Assembly (NCBI RefSeq): GCF_003268885.1
Contig: NZ_QLSX01000011.1
Coordinates: forward strand, 1 to 64,000
Direction: 5' to 3'
Length of the DNA stretch: 64,000 nt
DNA from: Onishia taeanensis
Lineage (GTDB): Bacteria; Pseudomonadota; Gammaproteobacteria; Pseudomonadales; Halomonadaceae
Below are positions 17,622-28,208 of the stretch, piece by piece. Position numbers and translations under genes: made by a program. Every line of letters starts with the position of its first letter. The stretch's first letter is position 1. The notes under the pieces are model-generated. The model did not search any database, was not told the DNA's origin, and was given only the letters and a program-made list of their open reading frames with translations.

Positions 17622-18981
17622 AGACGAAAGCATCATCCGCAGCGCCCTGAAGCGGCTGCTGGAGCGCCATGGCCACGAGGTCAGCGAAGCCGCTTCGGTA
17701 GCCGAGGCCGAAACGCTAGACCCCCAGCGTTTTTCCCTGGTGATCAGCGACCTGCGCCTGCCCGGTGAACCCGGCACCGCGATGATCGAGCGCGCAGCAC
17801 CGGTGCCGGTGCTGATCATGACCAGCTACGCCAGCATGCGCTCGGCCGTCGATGCCCTGAAACAAGGCGCGGTCGACTACGTCGCCAAACCCTTCGACCA
17901 TGCCGAGCTACTCGAGACGGTAGACCGGGCACTGCGCGAGCATGGCGGCGAGCCCCCTGCGCCTGACACAGCCAGCGAGGCCGCGCCTCAGACGATGATC
18001 GGCGACTGCCCGGCCATGCAGGTGGTCTATACCCGGATCCGCAAGACCGCTCCGGCGGACGTCACGGTGCTGATCCAGGGAGAGTCGGGCACCGGCAAGG
18101 AACTGGTGGCCCGCGCCATTCACCGCCAGAGCAAGCGCATCAAGGCACCGCTGATCTGCGTCAACTGCGCGGCGATTCCCGAGACGCTGATCGAATCCGA
18201 ACTGTTCGGCCACGAGAAGGGAGCCTTCACCGGTGCCAGCGCTGCCCGCACCGGTCTGGTCGAGGCCGCCGACGGCGGCACCCTGTTTCTGGATGAGATC
18301 GGCGAGCTGCCGCTGGATGCCCAGGCCCGGCTGCTGCGCGTGCTGCAGGAGGGCGAGATCCGCAAGATCGGCTCGGTGGAAACCCGTCATGTCGATGTGC
18401 GCCTGATCGCCGCCACCCACCGCGACCTGCAGGCACTGTCGAAGACCGGCGAGTTTCGCCTCGATCTTTACTATCGCCTCAACGTGATGCAAATCGACCT
18501 GCCGCCGCTGCGCGAGCGCGAAGACGATATCCTGACCATCACCGACGTGTTGCTCGAAGCCGCCTGCCGCCGCCATGACCGCCAGGGGCTCAAGCTATCG
18601 CGCAGCGCACGCCGCGAGATCCGCGACTACCTCTGGCCCGGCAATGTCCGTGAGCTCGAGAACGCCCTCGAGCGGGGCGTGATCCTCGCCGAAGGCCACC
18701 TGATCCATCCCGATGACCTGGGGCTGCGGCCCGTGTCAGCCTCGGCTCGGCCCACCGTGAGCCCCGCGGCATCGAAAGATGACGTGGCTACACCTGAGGA
18801 CCTCAGCGAGGAAGACCTGTCGCTGGAGGACTACTTCCAGCACTTCGTGCTCGAACATCAGGAAGAGATGAGCGAGACCGAACTGGCCCAAAAGCTCGGC
18901 ATCAGCCGCAAATGCCTGTGGGAGCGCCGGCAGCGCCTGGGCATACCCCGAAAGCGCAGCGCCCGCAGCCGGCAGGCCTGA
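17599..18981 (+). CDS. cbrB: Sigma54-dependent response regulator CbrB
   Basis: NtrC-type activator partnered with CbrA. The 460-aa protein has a receiver domain with phosphoacceptor D51 in VISDLRLPG and a conserved Lys in YVAKPF. The AAA+ domain has Walker A GESGTGKE, the sigma54-contact GAFTGAS loop and an FLDEIGEL Walker B; the C-terminus is a Fis-type helix-turn-helix (ELAQKLGISRKCLWERR). The start lies inside the cbrA 3' end. Its expected main target, a CrcZ-like RNA with a -24/-12 promoter, lies directly downstream. Confidence 0.95.
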   Translation: MSRILIVEDESIIRSALKRLLERHGHEVSEAASVAEAETLDPQRFSLVISDLRLPGEPGTAMIERAAPVPVLIMTSYASMRSAVDALKQGAVDYVAKPFDHAELLETVDRALREHGGEPPAPDTASEAAPQTMIGDCPAMQVVYTRIRKTAPADVTVLIQGESGTGKELVARAIHRQSKRIKAPLICVNCAAIPETLIESELFGHEKGAFTGASAARTGLVEAADGGTLFLDEIGELPLDAQARLLRVLQEGEIRKIGSVETRHVDVRLIAATHRDLQALSKTGEFRLDLYYRLNVMQIDLPPLREREDDILTITDVLLEAACRRHDRQGLKLSRSARREIRDYLWPGNVRELENALERGVILAEGHLIHPDDLGLRPVSASARPTVSPAASKDDVATPEDLSEEDLSLEDYFQHFVLEHQEEMSETELAQKLGISRKCLWERRQRLGIPRKRSARSRQA

Positions 18982-19018
18982 TCAGGTCTGCGCTTCCCCA
19001 CCCACACGACCATGGTCT

Positions 19019-19055
19019 AAGCGCCTGCGAGTTCCATTCGCAGGCGCTTTTCCTC
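19019..19055 (+). terminator. Intrinsic terminator of cbrAB
   Basis: A 12-bp perfect stem (AAGCGCCTGCGA with TCGCAGGCGCTT), a 7-nt loop and the tail TTTTCCTC lie 38 nt after the cbrB stop. It separates cbrB from the RNA unit that follows. Confidence 0.9.
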
Positions 19056-19081
19056 ATCATGGCAGCCATCTCTGCACCAGT

Positions 19082-19133
19082 TGTTACCATCCCACACAAG
19101 AAATGCCCCAGTATGCGGCATCAGGGGGTAACA
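19082..19133 (+). promoter_or_regulatory. Inverted TGTTAC/GTAACA half-sites: candidate CbrB enhancer
   Basis: TGTTAC (19082-19087) and GTAACA (19128-19133) are inverted with 40 bp between. GTTAC/GTAAC half-sites are, as I recall, the ones described for CbrB upstream of Pseudomonas crcZ. They lie about 100-150 bp upstream of the predicted start site, the usual place for an NtrC-type enhancer. An inner inverted pair ATGCC/GGCAT lies between them. Confidence 0.6.
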
Positions 19134-19174
19134 CAATCGATGTGCATATCAGACGGAACTGATTCGAAAAAATA

Positions 19175-19187
19175 TAACAAATTGATT
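19175..19187 (-). promoter_or_regulatory. IHF-like site between enhancer and sigma54 promoter
   Basis: The minus strand reads AATCAATTTGTTA, matching WATCAANNNNTTR in full, within an AT-rich stretch. IHF bends DNA to bring NtrC-type activators to sigma54 polymerase, and this site lies between the half-sites and the -24 element. Confidence 0.5.
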
Positions 19188-19207
19188 TACATAATTTTTC
19201 TTAGACA

Positions 19208-19223
19208 TGGCATGAGCAGTGCA
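19208..19223 (+). promoter_or_regulatory. Sigma54 (-24/-12) promoter of the CrcZ-like RNA
   Basis: TGGCATGAGCAGTGCA has GG at 19209-19210 and GC at 19221-19222 with exactly 10 nt between, the invariant -24/-12 geometry. The predicted start is about 19234. Confidence 0.75.
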
Positions 19224-19233
19224 ATGTTTAAGG

Positions 19234-19742
19234 CAAGAAAAACAACAGCCGGACGTCACTGAGCACTCGCGCTAATAACAACAACGGCGAGGCTTCAGAC
19301 ACCGCCAACAGCCCAACAACAACAATGCTGACGGCGTGACACAGCACCCATGATGGCAATGACGTTCACAAGAACAATGACAAGTCATGCCGGTGCGGCT
19401 CGACCACCACAACAATAATTGCGGTCGAGGGTCCGGAAAGCTGACCAGGACGAAACGCATCCCGACAGGGCATAACAACAACAAGCCCTCACGCGATGCA
19501 CCTCCGGTAACAACAACAACACACCGGAGGTAGGCAAATTCTCTGCCGTCGTGGTTGGACTATTGTTTTGAATACGAGACGGTCGCCATCAGGAAGGTCG
19601 ACAACAACAAGAATCTTGCTTGCCTGAACCAGCTTTGGTGACTGTGGTGCGTATTCAAGGCGATGCGCCATCACGAAGAAAAACCAACAGCAGGGATGCT
19701 GATTTCATGCTTACAGGGGAGGCCAACTGGCCTCCCCTTTCT
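19234..19742 (+). ncRNA. crcZ: CrcZ-like small RNA with repeated CA motifs
   Basis: About 510 nt between cbrB and pcnB, the locus of crcZ in Pseudomonas (about 400 nt there). It carries repeated A-rich AAC/AAN clusters, the Hfq/Crc-binding CA motif: clearest at 19274-19285, 19315-19325, 19411-19418, 19474-19484, 19509-19520 and 19603-19613, weaker at 19235-19246, 19370-19377 and 19676-19687. Several lie in hairpin loops, for example CCTCCGGT/ACCGGAGG around 19509-19520 and CTCGACC/GGTCGAG around 19411. No convincing protein gene overlaps. By analogy it would be made when CbrB is active and would sequester Hfq/Crc, lifting catabolite repression. Ends are predicted from the sigma54 promoter and the terminator. 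Confidence 0.8.
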
Positions 19743-19745
19743 GCG
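19716..19745 (+). terminator. Intrinsic terminator of the CrcZ-like RNA
   Basis: GGGGAGGCCA and TGGCCTCCCC form a 10-bp stem with a minimal loop, followed by TTTCT. It lies about 125 bp before the pcnB start. Confidence 0.75.
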
Positions 19746-19868
19746 TCTGGCGGCCATGGCCACCTAGACATTTTTTGCACCAACCCGTTCCCTAAACCAG
19801 GCAATGGTTCCCAAGGTGTCGGTGGTCGGCTACACTTGGGTTTTGCCTTAGCGAGTCGATTTCGCTGC

Positions 19869-21284
19869 ATGTTCAAAGGATTTACCCGCTTTCTACAAGC
19901 TCCCGGTGAGCGCTTGAAGTCGCTTTTCAGCCCTCAGGATGCTGCCGGTCAGACACCCGCGCTGCGCGTGATTCCCCGCGATAACCACGACGTTTCCCGC
20001 AAGCTCTTCTCCGATGCCGCGCTGAAGGTTCTCTATCGCTTGCACAATGCAGGCTTCGAGGCGTACCTGGTCGGCGGCAGCATCCGGGATTCTCTGCTCG
20101 GCAAGACGCCCAAGGACTTCGACGTCGCCACCGATGCGACCCCCGAAGAGCTGCGCGATCTGTTCCGCAATTCGCGCATCATCGGGCGGCGCTTTCGCAT
20201 CGTGCATGTGCGCTTCGGCCGCGAGGTGATCGAGGTCACCACCTTCCGCGGACGCCCTGGCGACGATCATGGCGGCCAGCAGTCACAGCAGTCCCAGGAC
20301 GGCCTGCTGCTGCGTGACAACGTCTGGGGCAATGTCGAGGAAGACGCGCTGCGCCGGGACTTCACGGTCAATGCGCTCTACTACAACATTGCCGACTTCT
20401 CGATCCATGACTGGGCGAACGGCGTGCGCGACATCGAAGCGCGCACGCTGCGCCTGATCGGCGACCCGGCGACCCGCTACCGCGAAGACCCGGTGCGCAT
20501 GCTGCGCGCAGTGCGCTTCGCCGCCAAGCTCGACTTCGACATGGATGCCGCCACCGAGGCGCCGATCCGCGAGCTGGCGCCGCTGCTGCTGCAGATCCCG
20601 CCGGCCCGGCTGTTCGACGAGATCCTCAAGCTGTTCCTGGCAGGTCACGCCCTGGACACCTTCCGTGCGCTGCGCCACCACGGTCTCTTCCCGATGCTCT
20701 TCCCGGAAGCCGACGAGGCACTTGAAGCCCTGCCCTGGGCCGAGCAGCTGATGGAGCGGGCGCTTGCGAACACCGATGATCGCATCCGCCGTGACCGGCC
20801 GGTGACACCGGCCTTCCTGATCGGCGCCCTGCTGTGGCCAGCCGTGACGCTTCGCCACCAGACGCTGATCGACGACGGCATGCCAGAGGTACCGGCACTG
20901 CATAGCGCCGCCCAGCAGGTGGTGGGCCGTCAGCTCAAGCATGTCTCGATCCCCAAGCGTTTCAGCATCCCGATGCGCGAAATCTGGGATCTGCAGATGC
21001 ATCTACCCAAGCGCCACGGCAAGCGGGCCTTCCAGACTCTTGAGCACCCGCGCTTCCGCGCCGCCTACGACTTCCTGCTACTGCGCGAAGAAGCCGGTGA
21101 GATCGAGCCCGGCCTGGGCACCTGGTGGACTGCCTTCCAGGACGCCGACGAACACGAACAGCGCCGCCTGCTGCAGAAGCTAGGCAGCGACCCCGCCGGC
21201 AGCGGTGGCGGCAAGAAGCGCAAGCGCCGTCCGCGCAGGCGTCGGCGCAGCGCGGCACCTTCAACGTCGGACCAGCAGGACTGA
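19869..21284 (+). CDS. pcnB: Poly(A) polymerase I
   Basis: Adds poly(A) tails to RNA 3' ends, promoting decay with PNPase. The 471-aa protein has the nucleotidyltransferase signature YLVGGSIRDSLLGKTPKDFDVATDA with the metal-binding Asp pair. The neck region follows (RRDFTVNALYYN, DPVRMLRAVRFAAKLDF), and a strongly basic C-terminus (KKRKRRPRRRRR). The frame is open far upstream, but that part is the CrcZ-like RNA and terminator; I chose the ATG at 19869 (MFKGFTRF). Its ribosome-binding site is weak. folK follows after 4 bp. Confidence 0.92.
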   Translation: MFKGFTRFLQAPGERLKSLFSPQDAAGQTPALRVIPRDNHDVSRKLFSDAALKVLYRLHNAGFEAYLVGGSIRDSLLGKTPKDFDVATDATPEELRDLFRNSRIIGRRFRIVHVRFGREVIEVTTFRGRPGDDHGGQQSQQSQDGLLLRDNVWGNVEEDALRRDFTVNALYYNIADFSIHDWANGVRDIEARTLRLIGDPATRYREDPVRMLRAVRFAAKLDFDMDAATEAPIRELAPLLLQIPPARLFDEILKLFLAGHALDTFRALRHHGLFPMLFPEADEALEALPWAEQLMERALANTDDRIRRDRPVTPAFLIGALLWPAVTLRHQTLIDDGMPEVPALHSAAQQVVGRQLKHVSIPKRFSIPMREIWDLQMHLPKRHGKRAFQTLEHPRFRAAYDFLLLREEAGEIEPGLGTWWTAFQDADEHEQRRLLQKLGSDPAGSGGGKKRKRRPRRRRRSAAPSTSDQQD

Positions 21285-21288
21285 GCGC

Positions 21289-21780
21289 ATGCTGTCGCAC
21301 GCCTATATCGGCCTTGGCAGCAACCTCGACGGCCCGCGCGATCACATCGAGCGGGCGCTTCGTGAGCTCGACGGCCTGAAGCTGACCCACCTGATAGCCG
21401 CGTCATCCTGTTACGCGAGTCGTCCGGTGGGTCCCCAGGACCAACCCGACTTCATCAATGCCGTGGCCCTCATCGAGACCCGGCTGTCGCCTCTCGCGTT
21501 ACTCGATCAGTTGCAGGCCCTCGAACAGCGCCACGCCAGAGTGCGACGTCGCCACTGGGGGCCGCGCACCCTGGATCTCGACCTGCTGCTGTACAACGAT
21601 CAGTGCCTGGACCACCCACGCCTGCGCCTGCCGCATCCCGAGATTGCCAATCGCGCCTTCGTGGTGGTGCCTCTTCACGAATTGGCACCGACCCTCGAGC
21701 TGCCGGGCCTGGGTTCTCTGGCAGTGCTCCCCGCCTGGCAGGACGCTGACGACTTGCGGGCACTGTTACCCCAAAGGTAG
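21289..21780 (+). CDS. folK: 2-amino-4-hydroxy-6-hydroxymethyldihydropteridine pyrophosphokinase
   Basis: Transfers pyrophosphate from ATP to the pterin in folate synthesis, the step before FolP (encoded at 37197-38060). The 163-aa protein begins HAYIGLGSNLDGPRDHIERA and has SSCYASRPVGPQDQPDFINAV, then the catalytic loop and signature RRRHWGPRTLDLDLLLY and LPHPEIANRAFVVVPL. Length matches the family. It starts 4 bp after the pcnB stop, so the two are an operon. Confidence 0.94.
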   Translation: MLSHAYIGLGSNLDGPRDHIERALRELDGLKLTHLIAASSCYASRPVGPQDQPDFINAVALIETRLSPLALLDQLQALEQRHARVRRRHWGPRTLDLDLLLYNDQCLDHPRLRLPHPEIANRAFVVVPLHELAPTLELPGLGSLAVLPAWQDADDLRALLPQR

Positions 21781-21794
21781 AGTTGCCCGACTTT

Positions 21795-21833
21795 TGTTAC
21801 CATTCCACACTTCCAAGGGCTGACGGGGTAACA
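21795..21833 (+). promoter_or_regulatory. Second TGTTACC...GGTAACA inverted repeat, before panB
   Basis: TGTTAC (21795-21800) and GTAACA (21828-21833) are inverted, 27 bp apart. The left half shares TTGTTACCATYCCACAC and the right half GGGGTAACAC with the candidate CbrB enhancer at 19082-19133. I see no -24/-12 promoter between it and panB. Confidence 0.45.
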
Positions 21834-21919
21834 CTTTGATGGCTCCAGCCCCGACGCCAGCCAGGCGACCGCGTGCCTTCAACGCGATCCCACGACGCTA
21901 TCGACGAGACCGCAATACT

Positions 21920-22711
21920 ATGAAAACCGTCACCTTGAGCACGCTTTCGGCCCACAAGCGGGCGGGGGAGACCTTCAGCTGCCTGACCGCCTACGACGCC
22001 TCCTTTGCCCGCGCCGCCAGCGACGCCGGGATCGAGGTGCTGCTGGTCGGTGATTCCCTGGGCATGGTGCTGCAGGGCCACAACAGCACCCTGCCGGTCA
22101 CCCTCGACGACATCTGCTATCACACCCGCTGCGCGGTCCGCGGCAAGGGTGCCAGCCTGCTGATGGTCGACCTGCCCTTCATGAGCAACGCAAGCCTGCC
22201 GAAGCTGCTTGACGATGCCGGCGCACTGATGCGCGCGGGCGCTGAGCTGATCAAGGTCGAGGGCGAGGCCTGGATGGCCGACGGCATCCGTGAACTCACC
22301 CGACGCGGCGTGCCGGTGTGCGCACACCTGGGCCTCACACCGCAGTCGGTGCATCAGCTGGGCGGCTACAAGGTACAGGGCCGTGACACCGAGCGCGCCG
22401 AACAGATTCTCCATGACGCCAAGGCACTGCAAGACGCCGGCGCCTCGGTGATCCTGCTCGAATGCGTGCCGGCAAGCCTCGGCCGCGCGGTGCGCGATGC
22501 GCTGGAGGTGCCGGTGATCGGCATTGGCGCGGGTCCCGACGTCGATGGCCAGATTCTCGTCATGCACGACGTGCTGGGCATCACCCATGGCCGTACGCCG
22601 CGCTTCGTCAAGAACTTCATGACCGAGGCCGAGGACATCCAGGACGCCTTCCGCCGCTATCACGACGCCGTCAAGGCACGCCGCTTTCCGGCCGAGGAGC
22701 ACAGCTTCTGA
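21920..22711 (+). CDS. panB: 3-methyl-2-oxobutanoate hydroxymethyltransferase
   Basis: First committed step to pantothenate: converts ketoisovalerate to ketopantoate using methylene-THF. The 263-aa TIM-barrel protein begins [13 protein letters not shown] and shows [11 protein letters not shown], the metal-binding [17 protein letters not shown], a VKVEGE-type Glu (IKVEGEAW) and [15 protein letters not shown]. The ATG at 21920 is chosen over an upstream start at 21836 because it gives the family N-terminus. Its TGA overlaps the panC ATG by one base. Confidence 0.95.
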   Translation: MKTVTLSTLSAHKRAGETFSCLTAYDASFARAASDAGIEVLLVGDSLGMVLQGHNSTLPVTLDDICYHTRCAVRGKGASLLMVDLPFMSNASLPKLLDDAGALMRAGAELIKVEGEAWMADGIRELTRRGVPVCAHLGLTPQSVHQLGGYKVQGRDTERAEQILHDAKALQDAGASVILLECVPASLGRAVRDALEVPVIGIGAGPDVDGQILVMHDVLGITHGRTPRFVKNFMTEAEDIQDAFRRYHDAVKARRFPAEEHSF

Positions 22712-23571
22712 TGGACACCCTGCATCACGTCCAGGCGCTGCGTGAGGCGCTGGCCGGCCCCAGGCGCGCAGGGCAACGCATCGCCCTGGTGCCGACCATG
22801 GGCAACCTGCATGCGGGCCACCTGGCACTGGTCGCCGAGGCGCGGGCGCGCGCCGACCTGGTCGTAGCCACGATCTTCGTCAACCCCCTGCAGTTCGGCC
22901 CCGACGAGGATCTGGACGCCTACCCGCGCACCCTCGCCGAGGATCAGGCCGGGCTCGCCGACGCCGGCTGCGACCTGCTGTTCGCGCCGTCGACCCGCGA
23001 GCTCTACCCCCAGGGCCTCGGCGTGCAGACCCGAGTCCGCGTCGCCGGGGTCAGCGAGGGGCTGTGCGGCGGCTCGCGACCGGGTCACTTCGACGGCGTA
23101 GCCACCGTGGTCAGCCTGCTCTTCAACCTGGTGCAGCCGGACCTTGCCTGCTTCGGCGAGAAGGACTATCAGCAGCTGGCGGTGATTCGCCAGCTGACTC
23201 ACGACCTGCACTTTCCCATCGAGATCGTCGGCGTGCCGATCGTGCGCGCGGCCGATGGCCTGGCGCTTTCATCGCGCAACGGCTATCTGAGCGAAGAGGA
23301 GCGCACCCGGGCTCCCGGCCTTCACCTCACTCTTTGCGAGCTGCGCGAAGCGATCATCGCCGGCGCCTCAGTGGCCGATGCCTTCGCCGCCGCCCATGAA
23401 CGCCTGATCACGCGCGGGTTCGTGCCCGACTATCTGGCGCTGCGCCGCGCCGACGATCTCGGCGAGGTTGACGCCGACACCCGAGACGCAGTGATTCTCG
23501 CCGCGGCCCAGTTGGGGCCGGCCCGCCTGATCGACAACCTGACCGTTAGCCTGTCGCATCGCGACGGATAA
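22711..23571 (+). CDS. panC: Pantothenate synthetase
   Basis: Joins pantoate and beta-alanine with ATP to make pantothenate. The 286-aa protein has [15 protein letters not shown] (HIGH-like motif near residue 30), [19 protein letters not shown], the FDGVATVV segment, and GEKDYQQL. The KMSKS-like loop is [13 protein letters not shown]. It starts within the panB stop (TGATG), so the two are coupled, and panD follows 13 bp after its end. This makes one panB-panC-panD operon. Confidence 0.95.
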   Translation: MDTLHHVQALREALAGPRRAGQRIALVPTMGNLHAGHLALVAEARARADLVVATIFVNPLQFGPDEDLDAYPRTLAEDQAGLADAGCDLLFAPSTRELYPQGLGVQTRVRVAGVSEGLCGGSRPGHFDGVATVVSLLFNLVQPDLACFGEKDYQQLAVIRQLTHDLHFPIEIVGVPIVRAADGLALSSRNGYLSEEERTRAPGLHLTLCELREAIIAGASVADAFAAAHERLITRGFVPDYLALRRADDLGEVDADTRDAVILAAAQLGPARLIDNLTVSLSHRDG

Positions 23572-23584
23572 GGAAGCCAATCCG

Positions 23585-23965
23585 ATGTACACCATCATGC
23601 TCAAGGCCAAGCTGCACATGGCCCGCGTCACCCACGCCGTGCTCAACTATGAAGGCTCCTGCGCCATCGACGGCGAGCTGCTCGACATGGCCGGCATTCG
23701 CGAAAACGAGCAGATCCAGATCTATAACGTCGAGGGCGGCCAGCGCTTCACCACCTACGCCATCCGCGCCGAGGAAGGCTCCAAGGTAATCTCGGTGAAC
23801 GGTGCTGCGGCCCACCTCGCAAGCGTCGGTGACCGTGTGATCATCTGCAGCTATGCCCATTACGATGATCGCGAAGTGGAGCAGCACCAGCCGGCCCTGG
23901 TCTATCTGCAGGAAGGCAACGACGTCAGCCACACCAGCCATGCCATTCCCGTCCAGCTGGCCTGA
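23585..23965 (+). CDS. panD: Aspartate 1-decarboxylase (pyruvoyl)
   Basis: Makes beta-alanine from aspartate for PanC. The 126-aa proenzyme self-cleaves between Gly24 and Ser25 (YEGSC), turning Ser25 into the pyruvoyl cofactor. Also visible are K9 in LKAKLH, the [12 protein letters not shown] turn and the VIICSYAHY strand. E. coli-type enzymes also need PanZ to mature; I see no panZ gene here. The start matches the family N-terminus, and the gene closes the pan operon. Confidence 0.95.
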   Translation: MYTIMLKAKLHMARVTHAVLNYEGSCAIDGELLDMAGIRENEQIQIYNVEGGQRFTTYAIRAEEGSKVISVNGAAAHLASVGDRVIICSYAHYDDREVEQHQPALVYLQEGNDVSHTSHAIPVQLA

Positions 23966-24213
23966 GTCTAAGTCTGAACCTTAACCTGAAACATAGCGCC
24001 TGGTAGCTAACAGTAAACAACTCGCTCACCAAGCACCTCGCGCGCGGCCGGCACCTTTCTCCTCTCGCCGGCCGCTGCGCCCGCCATCCGCGAGGTCGCT
24101 CACCTCCTCTTCTCGACTTGCTCTTTGGTACCATTTAAGCGATTAGCCATTGTCGCGGCGCACAAGACTCTCCTATGCTTAAAGGTCACTAGCCCTTTTC
24201 GAGGAGTCTCTTT

Positions 24214-25392
24214 ATGCAAGACGTGGTGATTGTCGCGGCCCGCCGCACTGCCGTTGGCACCTTCGGTGGTTCGCTCGCCGACATTCCTGCAAGCGAGCTG
24301 GGTGCCTTGGTCATCAAGGATATCCTCAAGCAGACCGGCGTCGCGGGTGATCAGGTCGACGAAGTACTGCTCGGCCAGGTCCTGACCGCCGGTGTCGGCC
24401 AGAACCCGGCGCGCCAGGCCGCCATCAAGGCCGGCCTGCCCGACGGCGTACCGGCCATGACCATCAACAAGGTCTGCGGCTCCGGCCTCAAGGCGCTGCA
24501 TCTGGCGACGCAGGCGATCCGCTGTGGCGACGCCGAGCTGATCCTCGCCGGCGGCCAGGAAAACATGTCCGCGTCGCCCCACGTGCTGCCGCACTCACGC
24601 ACCGGCCAGCGCATGGGCGACTGGAAGGCCATCGATACCATGGTCCATGACGGCCTGTGGGATGCCTTCAACGACTATCACATGGGCATCACTGCCGAGA
24701 ATTTGGCCGAGAAGTACGGCATCACCCGCGAGGAGATGGACGCCTTCGCCGCTGCCTCCCAGCAGAAGGCCACCGCTGCCATCGAGGCCGGCAAGTTCAA
24801 GAGCCAGATCGTCCCGGTCGAGATTCCCCAGCGCAAGGGCGACCCGGTGGTCTTCGACACCGACGAAGGCCCGCGTCCGGGTGTGACCGCCGAGAAGCTT
24901 GGTGGCATGCGCCCGGCCTTCAAGAAGGACGGCACCGTGACCGCCGGCAACGCTTCCTCCATCAACGACGGCGCCGCAGTGGTCATGCTGTGCTCCGCCG
25001 AGAAGGCCAAGGCGCTGGGGCTCGAACCGCTGGCTCGCATCAAGGCCTACGCCAACGCCGGCGTCGACCCGGCGATCATGGGCATCGGCCCGGCGCCGGC
25101 AACCCGTCGCTGCCTCGACAAGGCGGGCTGGGCCATCGGCGAGCTGGACCTGATCGAGGCCAACGAGGCCTTCGCCGCCCAGGCGCTGTCGGTCAACAAG
25201 GAGCTTGGTTGGGATACCGACAAGATCAACGTCAACGGCGGCGCCATCGCCATCGGCCACCCGATCGGCGCCTCCGGCTGCCGCGTGCTGGTGACCTTGG
25301 TCCACGAGATGATTGCCCGCGACGCCAAGAAGGGCCTCGCGACGCTGTGCATCGGCGGCGGGCAGGGGGTGGCGCTCGCCATCGAGCGCTGA
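24214..25392 (+). CDS. phaA: Acetyl-CoA C-acetyltransferase (thiolase)
   Basis: Condenses two acetyl-CoA to acetoacetyl-CoA, the entry to polyhydroxybutyrate, or runs the reverse reaction. The 392-aa protein has the nucleophile C88 in [11 protein letters not shown], the NEAFA motif, [14 protein letters not shown] (catalytic His) and the second Cys in CIGGGQGVA. Length fits biosynthetic thiolases (PhaA/AtoB), and I cannot separate those two. It stands alone between panD and pnp, without phaB or phaC. The ATG follows GAGGAG. A 248-bp gap upstream holds its promoter; no clear -35/-10 pair is visible. Confidence 0.9.
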   Translation: MQDVVIVAARRTAVGTFGGSLADIPASELGALVIKDILKQTGVAGDQVDEVLLGQVLTAGVGQNPARQAAIKAGLPDGVPAMTINKVCGSGLKALHLATQAIRCGDAELILAGGQENMSASPHVLPHSRTGQRMGDWKAIDTMVHDGLWDAFNDYHMGITAENLAEKYGITREEMDAFAAASQQKATAAIEAGKFKSQIVPVEIPQRKGDPVVFDTDEGPRPGVTAEKLGGMRPAFKKDGTVTAGNASSINDGAAVVMLCSAEKAKALGLEPLARIKAYANAGVDPAIMGIGPAPATRRCLDKAGWAIGELDLIEANEAFAAQALSVNKELGWDTDKINVNGGAIAIGHPIGASGCRVLVTLVHEMIARDAKKGLATLCIGGGQGVALAIER

Positions 25393-25439
25393 GCCCAAAA
25401 GGCCTGACCCACACTGCGACCTAAACGTCGCCAGCGCAT

Positions 25440-25475
25440 AAAAAACGCCCCCGCAGCCAAGGCTGCGGGGGCGTT
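25440..25475 (-). terminator. Terminator of pnp, possibly bidirectional
   Basis: A 15-bp perfect stem (AACGCCCCCGCAGCC with its complement) has a 2-nt centre. On the minus strand it is followed by TTTTTATG, ending the rpsO-pnp transcript. It may also stop the convergent thiolase transcript. Confidence 0.85.
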
Positions 25476-25497
25476 GTCGTTGCGGCGTCGAGCGGGA

Positions 25498-27627
<2,130 letters not shown>

Positions 27628-27728
27628 GGCGGCTTCCTTCAACTTGTCGAATTCACATTGGGTCTTTTTTGACACGTCGACCATTTTAGGAGGTCGTCGA
27701 GGCAAGGGCTACCAAGATCCCATAAAAC

Positions 27729-27756
27729 AACAAGCAACCCCGTGGGGTTGCTTGTT
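27729..27756 (-). terminator. rpsO terminator (upstream of pnp)
   Basis: AACAAGCAACCCC and its complement form a 13-bp stem, followed on the minus strand by TTGTTTTATG. The same arrangement in E. coli lets part of the rpsO transcript read into pnp. Confidence 0.8.
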
Positions 27757-27831
27757 CGAAGAACCCTGCGGCGCTGCCGCGGGTTCGGGAAGAATCCGTG
27801 GACCCTTCCCTGTCTGGCTACCGGCTGCCGC

Positions 27832-28101
27832 TTAGCGACGCAGGCCCAGGCGCTGGATCAGCGACTGGTAGCGCTCGAAGTCCTTGCGCTTCAGGTAGTC
27901 GAGCAGCTTACGACGCTGGTTGACCATACGGATCAGGCCACGACGGGAGTGGTGATCCTGCTTGTTGGTCTTGAAGTGATCCTGCAGGCCGTCGATGTTG
28001 GCGCTCAGCAGGGCCACCTGAACTTCGGGGGAACCGGTGTCATTTTCGACACGGCCGAATTCATTGACGATCTCGGCCTTCTTTTCAGCGGTCAGTGCCA
28101 T
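27832..28101 (-). CDS. rpsO: 30S ribosomal protein S15
   Basis: Small-subunit protein that binds 16S rRNA early in assembly. The 89-aa protein is full-length: [30 protein letters not shown], and the RNA-binding [21 protein letters not shown]. The ATG at 28101 follows GGAGAAACAG; the longer upstream frame is not used. In E. coli S15 represses its own translation through a leader pseudoknot; I did not try to fold this leader. It lies between truB and pnp. Confidence 0.97.
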   Translation of the reverse strand: MALTAEKKAEIVNEFGRVENDTGSPEVQVALLSANIDGLQDHFKTNKQDHHSRRGLIRMVNQRRKLLDYLKRKDFERYQSLIQRLGLRR

Positions 28102-28208
28102 CTGTTTCTCCAGTAAGCAATATGCCTGGTGATGAATGTCGGAGACCACGCATATTTGCAGTCTCCACGCCTACACCGCGCGGCAGGTTCCACGCGGTGC
28201 GGGTTGCT

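Noticed and set aside
19274-19613. AAC-rich repeats as a CRISPR array or simple microsatellite
   Set aside because: The repeated unit is a short 3-nt motif in clusters of varying length, without constant-length repeats and spacers. Position and flanking signals fit an RNA decoy instead.
19490-19868. N-terminal extension of PcnB or small protein within the RNA region
   Set aside because: The frame is open but crosses a strong terminator and lacks a ribosome-binding site. The PcnB family N-terminus starts at 19869.
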